Part shown: in pieces, positions 1 to 8,481 of the stretch
How positions within the stretch are numbered: position 1 is the first letter of the stretch
Layout: each line of letters starts with the position of its first letter
Source: an uncultured Lentisphaerota bacterium
Lineage (GTDB): Bacteria > Verrucomicrobiota > Lentisphaeria > Victivallales > UBA1829
Length of the DNA stretch: 64,000 nt
NCBI GenBank assembly: GCA_900320095.1
Contig: ONQZ01000031.1
Location: forward strand, 1-64,000
Direction: 5' to 3'
Position numbers and translations under genes: made by a program
Notes under the pieces: generated by a model
Told to the model about the DNA's origin: nothing
Databases searched by the model: none
Seen by the model: the letters and a program-made list of their open reading frames with translations, nothing else

Positions 1-1
1 G

Positions 2-112
2 CTCGTGCGACAGTATTCGACCGGCATGCTGGGGTATTACAGCGCGGGCGACACCGCGCAGTGGGTCGAACTCGGCCGCGGCGTCGACATGAACTGGACT
101 GTTATTGCTTAA
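2..112 (+). CDS. C-terminal end of an FG-GAP/AIDA-like repeat protein (partial)
   Basis: Only the last 36 codons are visible; the frame runs in from the window edge and stops at a TAA at 110-112. The residues (LVRQYSTGMLGYYSAGD..., ending RGVDMNWTVIA) look like the last FG-GAP/VCBS-type blade of a large surface or secreted repeat protein. The same RGVDMNWTVIA ending is encoded out of frame at the 3' end of the repeat protein at 25,200-28,271, so the two are paralogues. This intact copy shows what the other one has lost. Nothing upstream is visible, so signal, length and operon context cannot be judged. Confidence 0.75.
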   Translation, partial: LVRQYSTGMLGYYSAGDTAQWVELGRGVDMNWTVIA

Positions 113-168
113 AGCCGCCCACCACGTGTCTGAGCGCAGCCAGACACTGTATCAGCACGGCTTGCCGT

Positions 169-191
169 GTGCGTGAGCGCAAGCCGCGCAC
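169..191. repeat. Dispersed REP-like palindrome, copy 1
   Basis: A 23-bp imperfect palindrome in the gap between the first partial gene and the MFS gene. Its reverse complement matches 34,697-34,719 at 20 of 23 positions. A shorter relative lies at 39,231-39,250. All copies are intergenic. Confidence 0.5.
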
Positions 192-222
192 TACTATGTG
201 GAGATTTCGTTTCCCCGTGTGA

Positions 223-1500
223 TTAAATCTCTTTGTAGTATCGCATGGCGAGGTAGACGAACAGCGCGGTCAGGATGAAGAAGACGGAGCCGCCCGCGAA
301 GATGAAGCGGATGCCGAGGTTGGCGGCGATGGGGCCGCCCGCGACCGGGGCGAGACCGAGTCCGAGGCAGCGCATGGCGGATGCCCAGCCGAACATCTGC
401 CCGCGGGAACGTTCGTCGGTCTTTTTCGCGAGCCAGATCTGCATGGCAGGGTCGATGCCGCTGCTCATGAAGATCATGGCGAAGCGCAGGATGAAGAGCG
501 CGGCGAGCCCCCAGACGAACGAGATGGAAAACATGAACGCGGCGGTCAGAAGGGCCGAGATGACCGCCAGACGGCCCGGAGGATAGTGGTCGGCGAGATA
601 GCCGAGCAGGAACCCGGACACGACGCCCGCGAGGCCGCAGAGGCCGGAGAGCGCGCCGGTGATCTTCGATGCGCCGTCGATGCCGCCGTGCAGGTCCTGC
701 ACGAAGAGCGGGACGAAGGACGCGTCGAATGAACGCGAGAACATGACCAGGCACATGATCAGAAGGATGGGCAGATTCAGCGCGAGCTGGGCGGTCTCGG
801 GGCGGAGCGCGCTGAGCATGCCGCGCATCCCGGAGGCTTTTCCGGGCGGCGGCGTGTAGTATTCGCGCGAGAAACAGAAGACCGCGATGAACGACAGGAT
901 AAAGCATAGGGCGGAGATCGCGAAGGCCAGACGGTATCCGGCAAGTTCGGCCACGTAGCCGCCCGCGAACGCCCCGGCGATGGTGCCGGAGAACATGGCG
1001 CTGTTCAGCGCGCCGAGCGCGAATCCGGTGTGTTCGCGCGGGGTCTGCGTGGAGATGAGCGCCTGCGAGGCGGACATGGTGCCGCAGAACGCGCCCTGGA
1101 TGACGCGGAGCATGACGAGCTGAAGGGGGGTCTGCGCCACGCTGATGAGCCCGACCGCCACCGCGCCGCCGATATAGGAGCGCAGAAGCATTTTGCGGCG
1201 TCCGTAGCGGTCGCCGAGCGAACCCCAGACGGGCGAGAAGAACATCATGGTGAGCGGGCAGGCGGCGCTGAAGGCGGCGACCCAGTAGGCGAGCTCGGCC
1301 TTGTCCGTGACGCCCATGTCCTCCTGCATGAGGTAGGAGATGAACGGCAGGCCGAAGGAGAAGCCGATGGCGGAGAGGAACTGCGCGCTCCAGATCACGC
1401 AGAGATGGCGTTTCCATGTCTTCGTGAAATCCGGGGCGTTCCCGCCCGGGAGCCGGACGGACACCTGTGTGTCCGCCGATTGTGGTTCAAGCCGCGGCAT
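223..1500 (-). CDS. MFS (DHA1-type) efflux transporter
   Basis: A 425-residue major facilitator superfamily protein with about 12 hydrophobic segments. The loop after the second helix carries the family signature GSLGDRYGRRKML, and the third to fifth helices have the drug/H+ antiporter-1 look (QGAFCGTMSASQALIS). It would sit in the inner membrane and expel a small molecule in exchange for protons; the substrate cannot be told. It follows hydF by 18 bp on the same strand and may be cotranscribed with GH2 and hydF from the promoter near 5,770. The start has only a weak ribosome site (GGACGG). A drug or sugar exporter is equally possible. Confidence 0.85.
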   Translation of the reverse strand: MPRLEPQSADTQVSVRLPGGNAPDFTKTWKRHLCVIWSAQFLSAIGFSFGLPFISYLMQEDMGVTDKAELAYWVAAFSAACPLTMMFFSPVWGSLGDRYGRRKMLLRSYIGGAVAVGLISVAQTPLQLVMLRVIQGAFCGTMSASQALISTQTPREHTGFALGALNSAMFSGTIAGAFAGGYVAELAGYRLAFAISALCFILSFIAVFCFSREYYTPPPGKASGMRGMLSALRPETAQLALNLPILLIMCLVMFSRSFDASFVPLFVQDLHGGIDGASKITGALSGLCGLAGVVSGFLLGYLADHYPPGRLAVISALLTAAFMFSISFVWGLAALFILRFAMIFMSSGIDPAMQIWLAKKTDERSRGQMFGWASAMRCLGLGLAPVAGGPIAANLGIRFIFAGGSVFFILTALFVYLAMRYYKEI

Positions 1501-1518
1501 GGTCGCCGTCCGCGCGGA

Positions 1519-2766
1519 TCAGGCGCGGCCTCCGCACGCGGCGGCTTGGAACGCCTCGTATGCATCGGGGAAGGGGGACAGGGCGCGTTCGAGGATGCCG
1601 TGGATGTGCGCGATGGCGACGCCGTAGTTGGTGAAGGGGACGCCCTGTTCGCGGCAGTGCAGGATGCGCGACAGGACGGCACGGCGGTTGAACGTACATG
1701 CGCCGCAGTGGAGCACCAGGTCGTATTGCGTGAGGTCGTCGGGGAAATCCGCGCCGGCCGCCATGGTGAACTCGATGCCGTCGGCATGGCGGTATTCGCG
1801 GATCCAGCGCGGGAGCTTCACGCGCCCGATGTCGTCGCCGATGGGATGATGCGTACATGCCTCCGCCACGAGTACGCGCGAACCGTCATGCAGGCGGTCG
1901 ATCGCGGCGGCACCGGCGGCGCATGCGGCGAGGTCGCCCTTCATGCGCGCGAGCAGGATGGAGAAGGACGTGAGCGGGATTTCGGGCGGGACGGAACGCG
2001 ATGCGATGCCGAACGCCTGAGAATCGGTCACGGCGAGCGCGGGCGGCGTTGTCAGACGCGCGAGCGTGTCCGCGATGCGGTGTTCGGTCACGCACAGACA
2101 GAGCGCATCGTGGTCGAGCGTGTCGCGGATCGCCTGGACTTCCGGCAGGATCATGCGTCCCTTCGGCGCTTCTTTGTCGATGGGCGTGATGAGCAGCACG
2201 GAGTCGCCGGGATTGATGAGGTCGCCGAGCATCGGGCGCGCGCCGAGGAATCCTTCGGGCGCGGCGTTGACCAGCGCGGCGCGGAGCGCGGCGAGACCGG
2301 CGCCCGTTTGCGCGGAGACTTCGACGTGCGGGATCTTGTCCGCGTCGAGTTTTGCAAGAAGCGCGGGATCGGGCGCGGCGGCGTCGGCTTTCGTGAAGAC
2401 CGCGATCAGCGGCGTGGCACGTCCGCGGAAGAGTGCGAGCACGTCTTCCTCCGTTTTGCTCCAGCCGCCGTCTGTCACGATCAGCGCGAGGTCGGTCCGG
2501 TCGAAGACGCGGCGGCTTTTCTCGACGCGCATCCCGCCGAGCGCGGTCGGGTCCTCGTCGAGCCCGGCGGTGTCGATGAAGAGCACGGGGCCGAGCGGGG
2601 GCAGCTCCATGGGCTTTTCGACGGGGTCGGTGGTGGTGCCGGGGACGTCGGATACGATGACGACGTCCTGTCCGGCGAGTGCGTTGAGCAACGAGGATTT
2701 TCCGGCGTTGCGTCTGCCGAAGAAAGCGATCTGGAGGCGAAGCCCCTTGGGTGTGTTCTGGATCAT
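1519..2766 (-). CDS. hydF: [FeFe]-hydrogenase maturation GTPase HydF
   Basis: A 415-residue protein that in the known pathway serves as the scaffold and GTPase that loads the H-cluster subsite into [FeFe]-hydrogenase. The N-terminal domain has a P-loop (GRRNAGKSS, residues 17-25), a G2/G3 region (VPGTTTDPV, DTAGLDE) and TKAD. The C-terminal part has the iron-sulfur ligands in HydF order: C-T-H about 50 residues before H-C-G-A-C. The start is set at the ATG reading MIQNTPK, because the longer frame would run into the GH2 gene 28 bp upstream. No hydE, hydG or hydrogenase gene is in the window, so its partners must be elsewhere. Confidence 0.93.
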   Translation of the reverse strand: MIQNTPKGLRLQIAFFGRRNAGKSSLLNALAGQDVVIVSDVPGTTTDPVEKPMELPPLGPVLFIDTAGLDEDPTALGGMRVEKSRRVFDRTDLALIVTDGGWSKTEEDVLALFRGRATPLIAVFTKADAAAPDPALLAKLDADKIPHVEVSAQTGAGLAALRAALVNAAPEGFLGARPMLGDLINPGDSVLLITPIDKEAPKGRMILPEVQAIRDTLDHDALCLCVTEHRIADTLARLTTPPALAVTDSQAFGIASRSVPPEIPLTSFSILLARMKGDLAACAAGAAAIDRLHDGSRVLVAEACTHHPIGDDIGRVKLPRWIREYRHADGIEFTMAAGADFPDDLTQYDLVLHCGACTFNRRAVLSRILHCREQGVPFTNYGVAIAHIHGILERALSPFPDAYEAFQAAACGGRA

Positions 2767-2794
2767 GGTTTGTGCCGTGTCGGGCGTATGGCGT

Positions 2795-5671
2795 TTACTT
2801 TCCGGAAGCTGGAGTCTTCTTGCGCTTTTCCGGTGTGACATAGACGAGGTCGCCGAGGAGAAGATGTCCCTTGCTGTCCGGCTGCATGGGGACGTTGATC
2901 TCAAGCGTTTCAAGTCCCTTCTTCAGGCTGACGACGATATCCGCGCCTGCTACCGACTTCTTTTCATAAGCGACTTCGCCGTTGACGTAGATCGTGGCTT
3001 TTCCCGTCATGTTTTTGAAGCAGAGCGAACCGCCATTTCCCGTGATGCTCGCGGGCAGTTTGAAAGTAGTATAATAGTTGATCCAATCCCTCGGTTTGAG
3101 AGAGAGCACACTGCCGAGTTCGGCGGTCGAGAGCTGTTTTTTGAGTTCTTCGCCGGAGTCTTCCGACAGAAGGATCGGTTTTTCCGAGGAAGGAAGGGTC
3201 GTGCGCCATCCGGAGATTGCCACCTCATTGTTTGTGAAGCCGTCAATGACGGGGAGCGCGGTTGCGGCAGCGACCTTGATGGTGCATGAATCGGACTTGA
3301 GTCCTTCGCTTTTCGCCGTGATCTCGATCGTGCCTTTTTTGCCGGGCTTGGACTGGACGATGAGCTGCGCGTAGCCGTTGAAGAGCGGACGGGAATCCGC
3401 TTTTTCGCTGAGCGTGCAGGTCGGGTCGCCGTTGCCGACGCCGATGTTTCGTCCGAGGCTGGAAACCTCGAATTCGACGGGGACACTGGCGGTCGGGACG
3501 ATGCGCCCGGAGGCGTCGACGGCGCAGACCGTGACGGGAACGGCGTCATAGCCGTCGCCCTTGATCTCGGTGCGGTCCGGGATGAGTTTGAGCCCGACGG
3601 GTTTACCGGTGGTCTCGAGCTGCATGCGGATGACTTCCTGTCCGCCTTTTCTGCCGATGAGGAGCAGCGTGCCGGGATCGTACGGGACTTTCTGCGTCAG
3701 CATGTTGACGGGGTCGACCTTGAAGGTGCCGATGTCTTTGCCATTGAGGATGAACGTGACTTCCTCCACGTTCGTCGCGCAGAAGACGTCGAGTTCCTGC
3801 CCGACCTTGACGTCCTGGTTCCAGTGCGGAACGGCATACAGGACGGGAGTGCTGAGCCACTGTGCCTGCCGGATGTAGAAGGCGGTCTTCGGGAAGCCGC
3901 AGAGGTCCATGCAGCCGAAGTAGCTGCTGTTCGCCGGGAACTTGTTGTTGTAGGGCGTGGGCTCTCCGTGGTAGTCGAATCCGGTCCAGACGAACGTTCC
4001 GGCGAGGAACCGGCGGTTCAGGACGGTTTCCCAGTCCTTGCGGTGCGTGGTGCCCCAGCTGGCGGCGTCGATGTCGTAGGACGTGCTGATGAACTTTTCC
4101 CGGTCCGTGGTGAATTCGCCGCGTGTTTCGAACGCGCTGGCACCTTCGGTGAGCAGGATCGGGATGTTCGGGTAGTCGGAATGGAACTTGTCGATATTGC
4201 CGTACTGGTAGTTGAACCCGACGATGTCAAGGACGTCGCGGGCGCTGTCGTTCGAGAAGAAGCCGCCGTTCATGGCTGCGAGGACGGGGCGCGTCGGGTC
4301 TTCGGATTTGACCGCGTTGACGAGTGCGCGGGCGATCTCCCGTCCGCGGTATTCGCCCTGCAGCGGTTCCTCGTTGAAGATGCTCCAGGCGATGACCGAC
4401 GGATGGTTGCGGTCGCGGCGGATATGCGCCCGGAGATATTCGAGGTTTTCCGGGCTGGCATTGAACGCGCGGTTTTCGTCGATGACGAGAAGTCCGTACT
4501 TATCGCAGAGGTCGAGGATGTTTTCGCTCGGCGGATTGTGGGAGCAGCGGTAAGCGTTCGCGCCCATTTCCTTGAGCTTTTTGATGCGGAATTCTTCAAT
4601 TGCGGCGGGGACTGCCGCGCCGACGCCTGCATGGTCCTGATGATTGCAGACGCCTTTGATCTTCATCGGTTTGCCGTTCAGGGAGAATCCGTTGGTGAAA
4701 TCGAATTTGTAGGTGCGGAATCCGAAATTGACTTTTTTCTCGTCGAAAACGCGGTTTCCGTCCTTGATCGTGGCTTTCAGCTGGTAAAGCTGAGGCGTGT
4801 CGGGGGACCAGGTCTTAGGCGAGCCGATGCGGACGGTATATGGGATCTGAACCGTCTGGTTCGCCGGCAGAGTCGGGAGGAACCGTTTGGTCTCGACCGT
4901 CTTCCCCGCGGGGTCGATGATGTCGATATCCAGCATGGGGGATTCATCCTTGCCGGAGTCGTTGATGACGTTTACATGTCCGCTGACGTTCCAGCCGTCG
5001 ATCTTGACCTCGGCGCTGACCAGAATACCTGACTCCGTGGCGATGTGGATGGGGTCGCTGACGATGAGCCTGACGTCGCGGTAGATGCCCGCTCCCTCGT
5101 ACCACCAGCCCTCGAAGACCGCGGCGTTGACCTCGACCGCGATCACGTTGTCGCGTCCGAACATCAGGGCCGGGGTGATGTCCATGGTGATGGTGTTGTA
5201 TCCGCTGTAGTTGTGGTGGAAAAGCGTCTGGTTGACCCAGAACGTCGAGTGCGTGGCGATGCCGCCGAACTGAAGCTCCACGCGTTTGCCTTTCCACGTG
5301 GACGGCACGAAGAAGCGTTTGCGGTAGTATCCCCAGCCGCGTTTGCGGTATCCCTGCTCGCCGTCCTCCTCCAGATAGAAGCCGTCCTCGACCGCCCAGT
5401 CGTGCGGCAGATTGACGGGACGGTATCCTTCTTCATCGAAATTGAGCCCGGTGAACGGCCAGACGATGTCCGACGTGGCGGCTTTCGCCCCGGCCCAGAT
5501 GCTCTTGTGTTCCTTGTATTCCTTCGGGGCGATCTGATGGTCCGACTGCAGGAACATCCAGCCGGGATTGAAATCGTAGATCTCGGCCGCGCCTGACGGA
5601 GCCGTGAGAATCAGAAGGAAGAAAAGCAGGCAGATGACTTCGGCAACGGTTTTGTATGGTTTCGTATTCAT
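2795..5671 (-). CDS. Glycoside hydrolase family 2 (beta-galactosidase/glucuronidase-like), exported
   Basis: A 958-residue exported enzyme. Residues 1-29 form a signal peptide ending near SGAAE. A jelly-roll sugar-binding domain, an Ig-like domain and a TIM barrel follow, typical of GH2. The expected acid/base is E434 in the motif IFNEEP, and the expected nucleophile is E509 in LLTEGAS. After the barrel come an Ig/invasin-like domain (about 700-800) and a C-terminal beta-sandwich, as in the large Bacteroidota-style GH2 enzymes. It probably removes a beta-linked galactose, glucuronate or related sugar from plant or host glycans; the exact substrate cannot be read. The start has a good ribosome site (AAAGGA) and a TTGATT/TATATT promoter upstream. 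It heads the leftward run GH2-hydF-MFS. Confidence 0.92.
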   Translation of the reverse strand: MNTKPYKTVAEVICLLFFLLILTAPSGAAEIYDFNPGWMFLQSDHQIAPKEYKEHKSIWAGAKAATSDIVWPFTGLNFDEEGYRPVNLPHDWAVEDGFYLEEDGEQGYRKRGWGYYRKRFFVPSTWKGKRVELQFGGIATHSTFWVNQTLFHHNYSGYNTITMDITPALMFGRDNVIAVEVNAAVFEGWWYEGAGIYRDVRLIVSDPIHIATESGILVSAEVKIDGWNVSGHVNVINDSGKDESPMLDIDIIDPAGKTVETKRFLPTLPANQTVQIPYTVRIGSPKTWSPDTPQLYQLKATIKDGNRVFDEKKVNFGFRTYKFDFTNGFSLNGKPMKIKGVCNHQDHAGVGAAVPAAIEEFRIKKLKEMGANAYRCSHNPPSENILDLCDKYGLLVIDENRAFNASPENLEYLRAHIRRDRNHPSVIAWSIFNEEPLQGEYRGREIARALVNAVKSEDPTRPVLAAMNGGFFSNDSARDVLDIVGFNYQYGNIDKFHSDYPNIPILLTEGASAFETRGEFTTDREKFISTSYDIDAASWGTTHRKDWETVLNRRFLAGTFVWTGFDYHGEPTPYNNKFPANSSYFGCMDLCGFPKTAFYIRQAQWLSTPVLYAVPHWNQDVKVGQELDVFCATNVEEVTFILNGKDIGTFKVDPVNMLTQKVPYDPGTLLLIGRKGGQEVIRMQLETTGKPVGLKLIPDRTEIKGDGYDAVPVTVCAVDASGRIVPTASVPVEFEVSSLGRNIGVGNGDPTCTLSEKADSRPLFNGYAQLIVQSKPGKKGTIEITAKSEGLKSDSCTIKVAAATALPVIDGFTNNEVAISGWRTTLPSSEKPILLSEDSGEELKKQLSTAELGSVLSLKPRDWINYYTTFKLPASITGNGGSLCFKNMTGKATIYVNGEVAYEKKSVAGADIVVSLKKGLETLEINVPMQPDSKGHLLLGDLVYVTPEKRKKTPASGK

Positions 5672-5756
5672 AGTATGCTGTCCTTTCTTTTGAGGCCGCG
5701 CATGGTCCGGCGCGAGCAGATTGGAGCTGAAAAGCGAATCATTGCTTATCTCTAAT

Positions 5757-5784
5757 AATATAGCACGCCGGATGGCGGAATCAA
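5757..5784 (-). promoter_or_regulatory. Promoter for the GH2 gene
   Basis: On the minus strand, TTGATT (5779-5784) and TATATT (5757-5762) are 16 bp apart, about 85 bp before the GH2 start. The form matches the promoter type repeated across the window. Confidence 0.65.
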
Positions 5785-5792
5785 CCGTTTGT

Positions 5793-5818
5793 CCGGAAAA
5801 ACATGCGGTTTTTTCCGG
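5793..5818. terminator. Hairpin between the CDC123-like gene and GH2
   Basis: An inverted repeat (CCGGAAAAA / TTTTTCCGG, 7-base loop) lies just after the CDC123-like gene and before the GH2 promoter. The T-run is inside the stem, so termination is plausible but not certain. Confidence 0.4.
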
Positions 5819-5845
5819 CGTGGCGGACCGGAGATAAATCGGGCG

Positions 5846-6565
5846 TCAGAAGGAGACGTTGATGTCGCCGGAGATTGAGGTCGGCGGCGGGATGAGCTTC
5901 ATCCCCATGGAGTTCAGCCAGTCCTGGTCCCATGTGTTGAGCATCTTCGGGTCGGTGGGCGGCCCGAACGGGTTCAGGTCGATCACGAGGATCTCGTCCT
6001 TGGACGTGAAGTAGATGTCGAGCACGATGTCCGGTTCCGGCAGCACCCAGAAGTTTTTGTCGATGAAGTCGACGGCGAGCGTCCAGTATTTCTCGCGGGA
6101 TTTCTCCAGACGCGGATAGTTGCGCGTCATCCAGTACTGGCTCATCGCACGCAACTTGCCGTTCTTCACGAACAGCCGGAACTCGCGGGCGGAGTCCATG
6201 CGGCGGAACGGACGGACGCAGAGGGCGGAGACCATGCCGTTCTGAGCGGCGTTCCGCACCTTCGCGCTCTGGGTCAGGAAATACCATGCGCTTTCGGCGG
6301 AGCGGACCGCGCCGTGTTTCTCCTCGAAGCGGACGGTGTCGGTCGGCGCGACGAGGTCGGTTCCCACGAAGCGCGTGAACGGGAATTTGCTCATGGCGCT
6401 TTCGAGGCGGTCGATCACATTTTTCGCGATGCCGGATTCCGAGTCGCCCTCCTGAAGCGCCTTGATCTCGATGTCCATCAGGAACACGAAGTTGGTCGGC
6501 AGGGAATATACGGAGAGACGCGGATACCAGTTCTGGATCCGGCAGTGTTCGAGTGTCTTGTTCAT
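5846..6565 (-). CDS. CDC123/D123-like ATP-grasp protein
   Basis: A 239-residue soluble protein whose second half follows the D123 (CDC123) family pattern: EFRLFVKNGKLRAMSQYW, then DIVLDIYFTSKDEILVIDLNPFG and a closing TW.Q.W. These segments supply the ATP and metal contacts (D, D-x-N) of that ATP-grasp family. In eukaryotes CDC123 assembles eIF2; bacterial relatives have no known partner, since bacteria lack eIF2. It has a strong ribosome site (AAGGAGG) and lies 24 bp after a membrane-protein gene, at the end of the gltX-def run. A role in peptide ligation or phosphotransfer is possible, but nothing in the sequence fixes the substrate. Confidence 0.72.
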   Translation of the reverse strand: MNKTLEHCRIQNWYPRLSVYSLPTNFVFLMDIEIKALQEGDSESGIAKNVIDRLESAMSKFPFTRFVGTDLVAPTDTVRFEEKHGAVRSAESAWYFLTQSAKVRNAAQNGMVSALCVRPFRRMDSAREFRLFVKNGKLRAMSQYWMTRNYPRLEKSREKYWTLAVDFIDKNFWVLPEPDIVLDIYFTSKDEILVIDLNPFGPPTDPKMLNTWDQDWLNSMGMKLIPPPTSISGDINVSF

Positions 6566-6589
6566 TGGGGGCCTCCTTTTGACAGGCGG

Positions 6590-7852
6590 TTAAAAATCGG
6601 AATCGTCGAAATCGTCGTCTTTCCGATCGATCTGAGGGCAGACTTTCCGGATGACGGCCCGGAATGCGAAGAGCTGGTAGACGAAAAAGATACCGACGAA
6701 AAGAAGCTGGAACGAAATATATCTGTCACCGCCCGCGGCGTCGAACAGCGTGGCGGCGATCTGGGCGGGGAAGGTGGAGTAGACCATGATCGTAAGTACG
6801 TTTCGGAAGATGATCCCCTTCGGCAGCGTGGACGCGCGAAGGTACTGGACCAGCGACACCAGCAGAACGATCAGGCCGATTTCCAGGAAATTCCGGGCGA
6901 ACGTGGACAGCAGGATGATCGCTGTCAGCAGGGAGAGTGCGAAACTGGCGGCCTGCGAACCCGTTGTCATGACCGGAGCGGCGTCTTCCGCCGAGGATGC
7001 TTTATCCTCTTTTTTTGCCTTCGGTGCGAACTCTTTTTTCAGCGTTTCGGCAAAGCCGGGGCCGGAGAACCTCTCCCAGCGCGCGCCGATGCTGTTGAGA
7101 TCGGTATTCTTTCCCGGCTGAACTCGCCGTAGAACTTCGCCGGAAAGCGAGGCGTGGCGGAAAAAGTGCGCGTAGAGCATGGAATCGGGCACGAAACCGA
7201 TATTCGAGACCGGGGCGGCGTCTTCCGCCTGAGATGCTTTGTCCGCCTTTTTCGATGTTGGCATGGCGAACTCTTTTTTCAGCGTTTCGGCAAAGCCGGG
7301 GCCGGAGAACATCTCCCAATGTGCGCCGATCCTGTTGAGATCGGCGTTCTTTCCCCCGGAAAGCGAGGCGTAAAGCATGGATGCGGGCAGCAGGGTGGCG
7401 TAGAAAAGGTCCTCGCCGTTCCAGTTGACCGAGGCCCAGGAGGCCAGGCCGCCGGGCAGGATGACGATGCCGTGGTCGGAGGTGCGGCCGGCGTTGAAAT
7501 CCTCGCTCGTGAACGTGTCCCCGGGGTAGTATTCCAGCGTGATGTACGGCAGTTTGAAGCGGCGCGGTGTGCCCGGTTCCTTCTGGAACGAAATCGTCTC
7601 CGGCGTGACCTCGAACGCCCCGATCTCCTCGTCGAGGTTGCGTCCGGCGCGCTCGAACACGCTTCTCTGCACCAGCGTCCCGACGACCGCCGCCATGATG
7701 GAGCAGAGGATGGTCAGCAGGAAGAACCGCCAAATGGCGCGGGCGGGCGAAGACTCGTAGATCTCGGTCATGATCTTCGTGCCGGCGCACAGGCGCACGG
7801 TGGTGGCGAGGAAGCCGGGCGCGGACCCGGTGTTTGTGCCGGGCTGGGGCAT
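6590..7852 (-). CDS. Membrane protein, DUF1189-like, with internal duplication
   Basis: A 420-residue integral membrane protein of unknown function. One membrane helix lies at about residues 40-62, a long polar region follows, and three to four helices fill the last 130 residues; the overall plan resembles DUF1189 proteins. The polar region holds two adjacent copies of a module of about 65-75 residues (about 148-211 and 214-290), each with DLN.IGA.WE.FSGPGFAETLKKEFA. The DNA copies are about 240 bp apart and nearly identical, so the duplication looks recent. The start is the ATG two bases after the def stop, implying translational coupling. A second possible start lies at MTEIYESS (residue 28), which would fit a shorter N-terminus. 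Confidence 0.65.
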   Translation of the reverse strand: MPQPGTNTGSAPGFLATTVRLCAGTKIMTEIYESSPARAIWRFFLLTILCSIMAAVVGTLVQRSVFERAGRNLDEEIGAFEVTPETISFQKEPGTPRRFKLPYITLEYYPGDTFTSEDFNAGRTSDHGIVILPGGLASWASVNWNGEDLFYATLLPASMLYASLSGGKNADLNRIGAHWEMFSGPGFAETLKKEFAMPTSKKADKASQAEDAAPVSNIGFVPDSMLYAHFFRHASLSGEVLRRVQPGKNTDLNSIGARWERFSGPGFAETLKKEFAPKAKKEDKASSAEDAAPVMTTGSQAASFALSLLTAIILLSTFARNFLEIGLIVLLVSLVQYLRASTLPKGIIFRNVLTIMVYSTFPAQIAATLFDAAGGDRYISFQLLFVGIFFVYQLFAFRAVIRKVCPQIDRKDDDFDDSDF

Positions 7853-7854
7853 GG

Positions 7855-8463
7855 TCAGACGAGCCTCCTGACTTTGAAGCCGCGGGGGCCGTTGCGCTTG
7901 ATGATCTTTTCGACGCGCCTGGAAATGGACGGATAGACGTCCGGGGCGACCTTCTGGACGAACACGATGCCGTCGAGATGGTCGAGTTCGTGCTGGACGA
8001 CGCGGGCGAGAAGGCCGCCGCATTCGAGGACGAATTCGGAGCCGTCGAGGAGCATGGATTTGAGCACGACGGCATCGCTGCGCATGACGCGGCCGTAGAC
8101 TTCGGGCACGCTCAGACAGCCTTCGTCGAACGGGCAGAGGTTGCCGGAGTACGAAACGATCTCCGGGTTGATCAGCGTGATCGGCATCTTCGGGAGGAGC
8201 TTGCGTTCGCCCTCCGAATGAAGCGGAAGCTCGTTGCCGTCCTCGTCGGTCGGCGGCTCGATGTCGATGGTCACGATGCGCTGGAGCAGGCCGACCTGGT
8301 TTCCGGCGAGGCCGATCCCGTGCGATTTGTACATGATGTCGAGCATCGCCTCGGAAATGCGTTCCGTCTCCTCGGTGATCTGTTCGACCGGGCGCGCTTT
8401 CGCCGCCAGGATCGGATCGCCGAGCAGCCGGAGCCTGAGTTTTTCGACCGGGATGTTGTTCAT
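7855..8463 (-). CDS. def: Peptide deformylase
   Basis: A 202-residue cytoplasmic metalloenzyme that removes the formyl group from the first methionine of new proteins. All three family motifs are present: GIGLAGNQ (residues 49-56), EGCLS (114-118) and QHELDH (157-162). These give metal ligands C116, H158 and H162 and catalytic E159. Compared with the usual short enzymes there is a charged insert around residues 69-90 (PPTDEDGNE...EGERK). It sits 18 bp after gltX and 2 bp before the membrane-protein gene, all on the same strand, so the group is probably one transcript. Confidence 0.96.
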   Translation of the reverse strand: MNNIPVEKLRLRLLGDPILAAKARPVEQITEETERISEAMLDIMYKSHGIGLAGNQVGLLQRIVTIDIEPPTDEDGNELPLHSEGERKLLPKMPITLINPEIVSYSGNLCPFDEGCLSVPEVYGRVMRSDAVVLKSMLLDGSEFVLECGGLLARVVQHELDHLDGIVFVQKVAPDVYPSISRRVEKIIKRNGPRGFKVRRLV

Positions 8464-8481
8464 GCGTCCTCCTGAATGCGT

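Noticed and set aside
194-1417. Long frame of about 400 codons opposite or alongside the MFS gene
   Set aside because: It lies in another frame of the MFS gene, is extremely rich in Arg/His/Pro, and matches no family; it is a GC-driven shadow.
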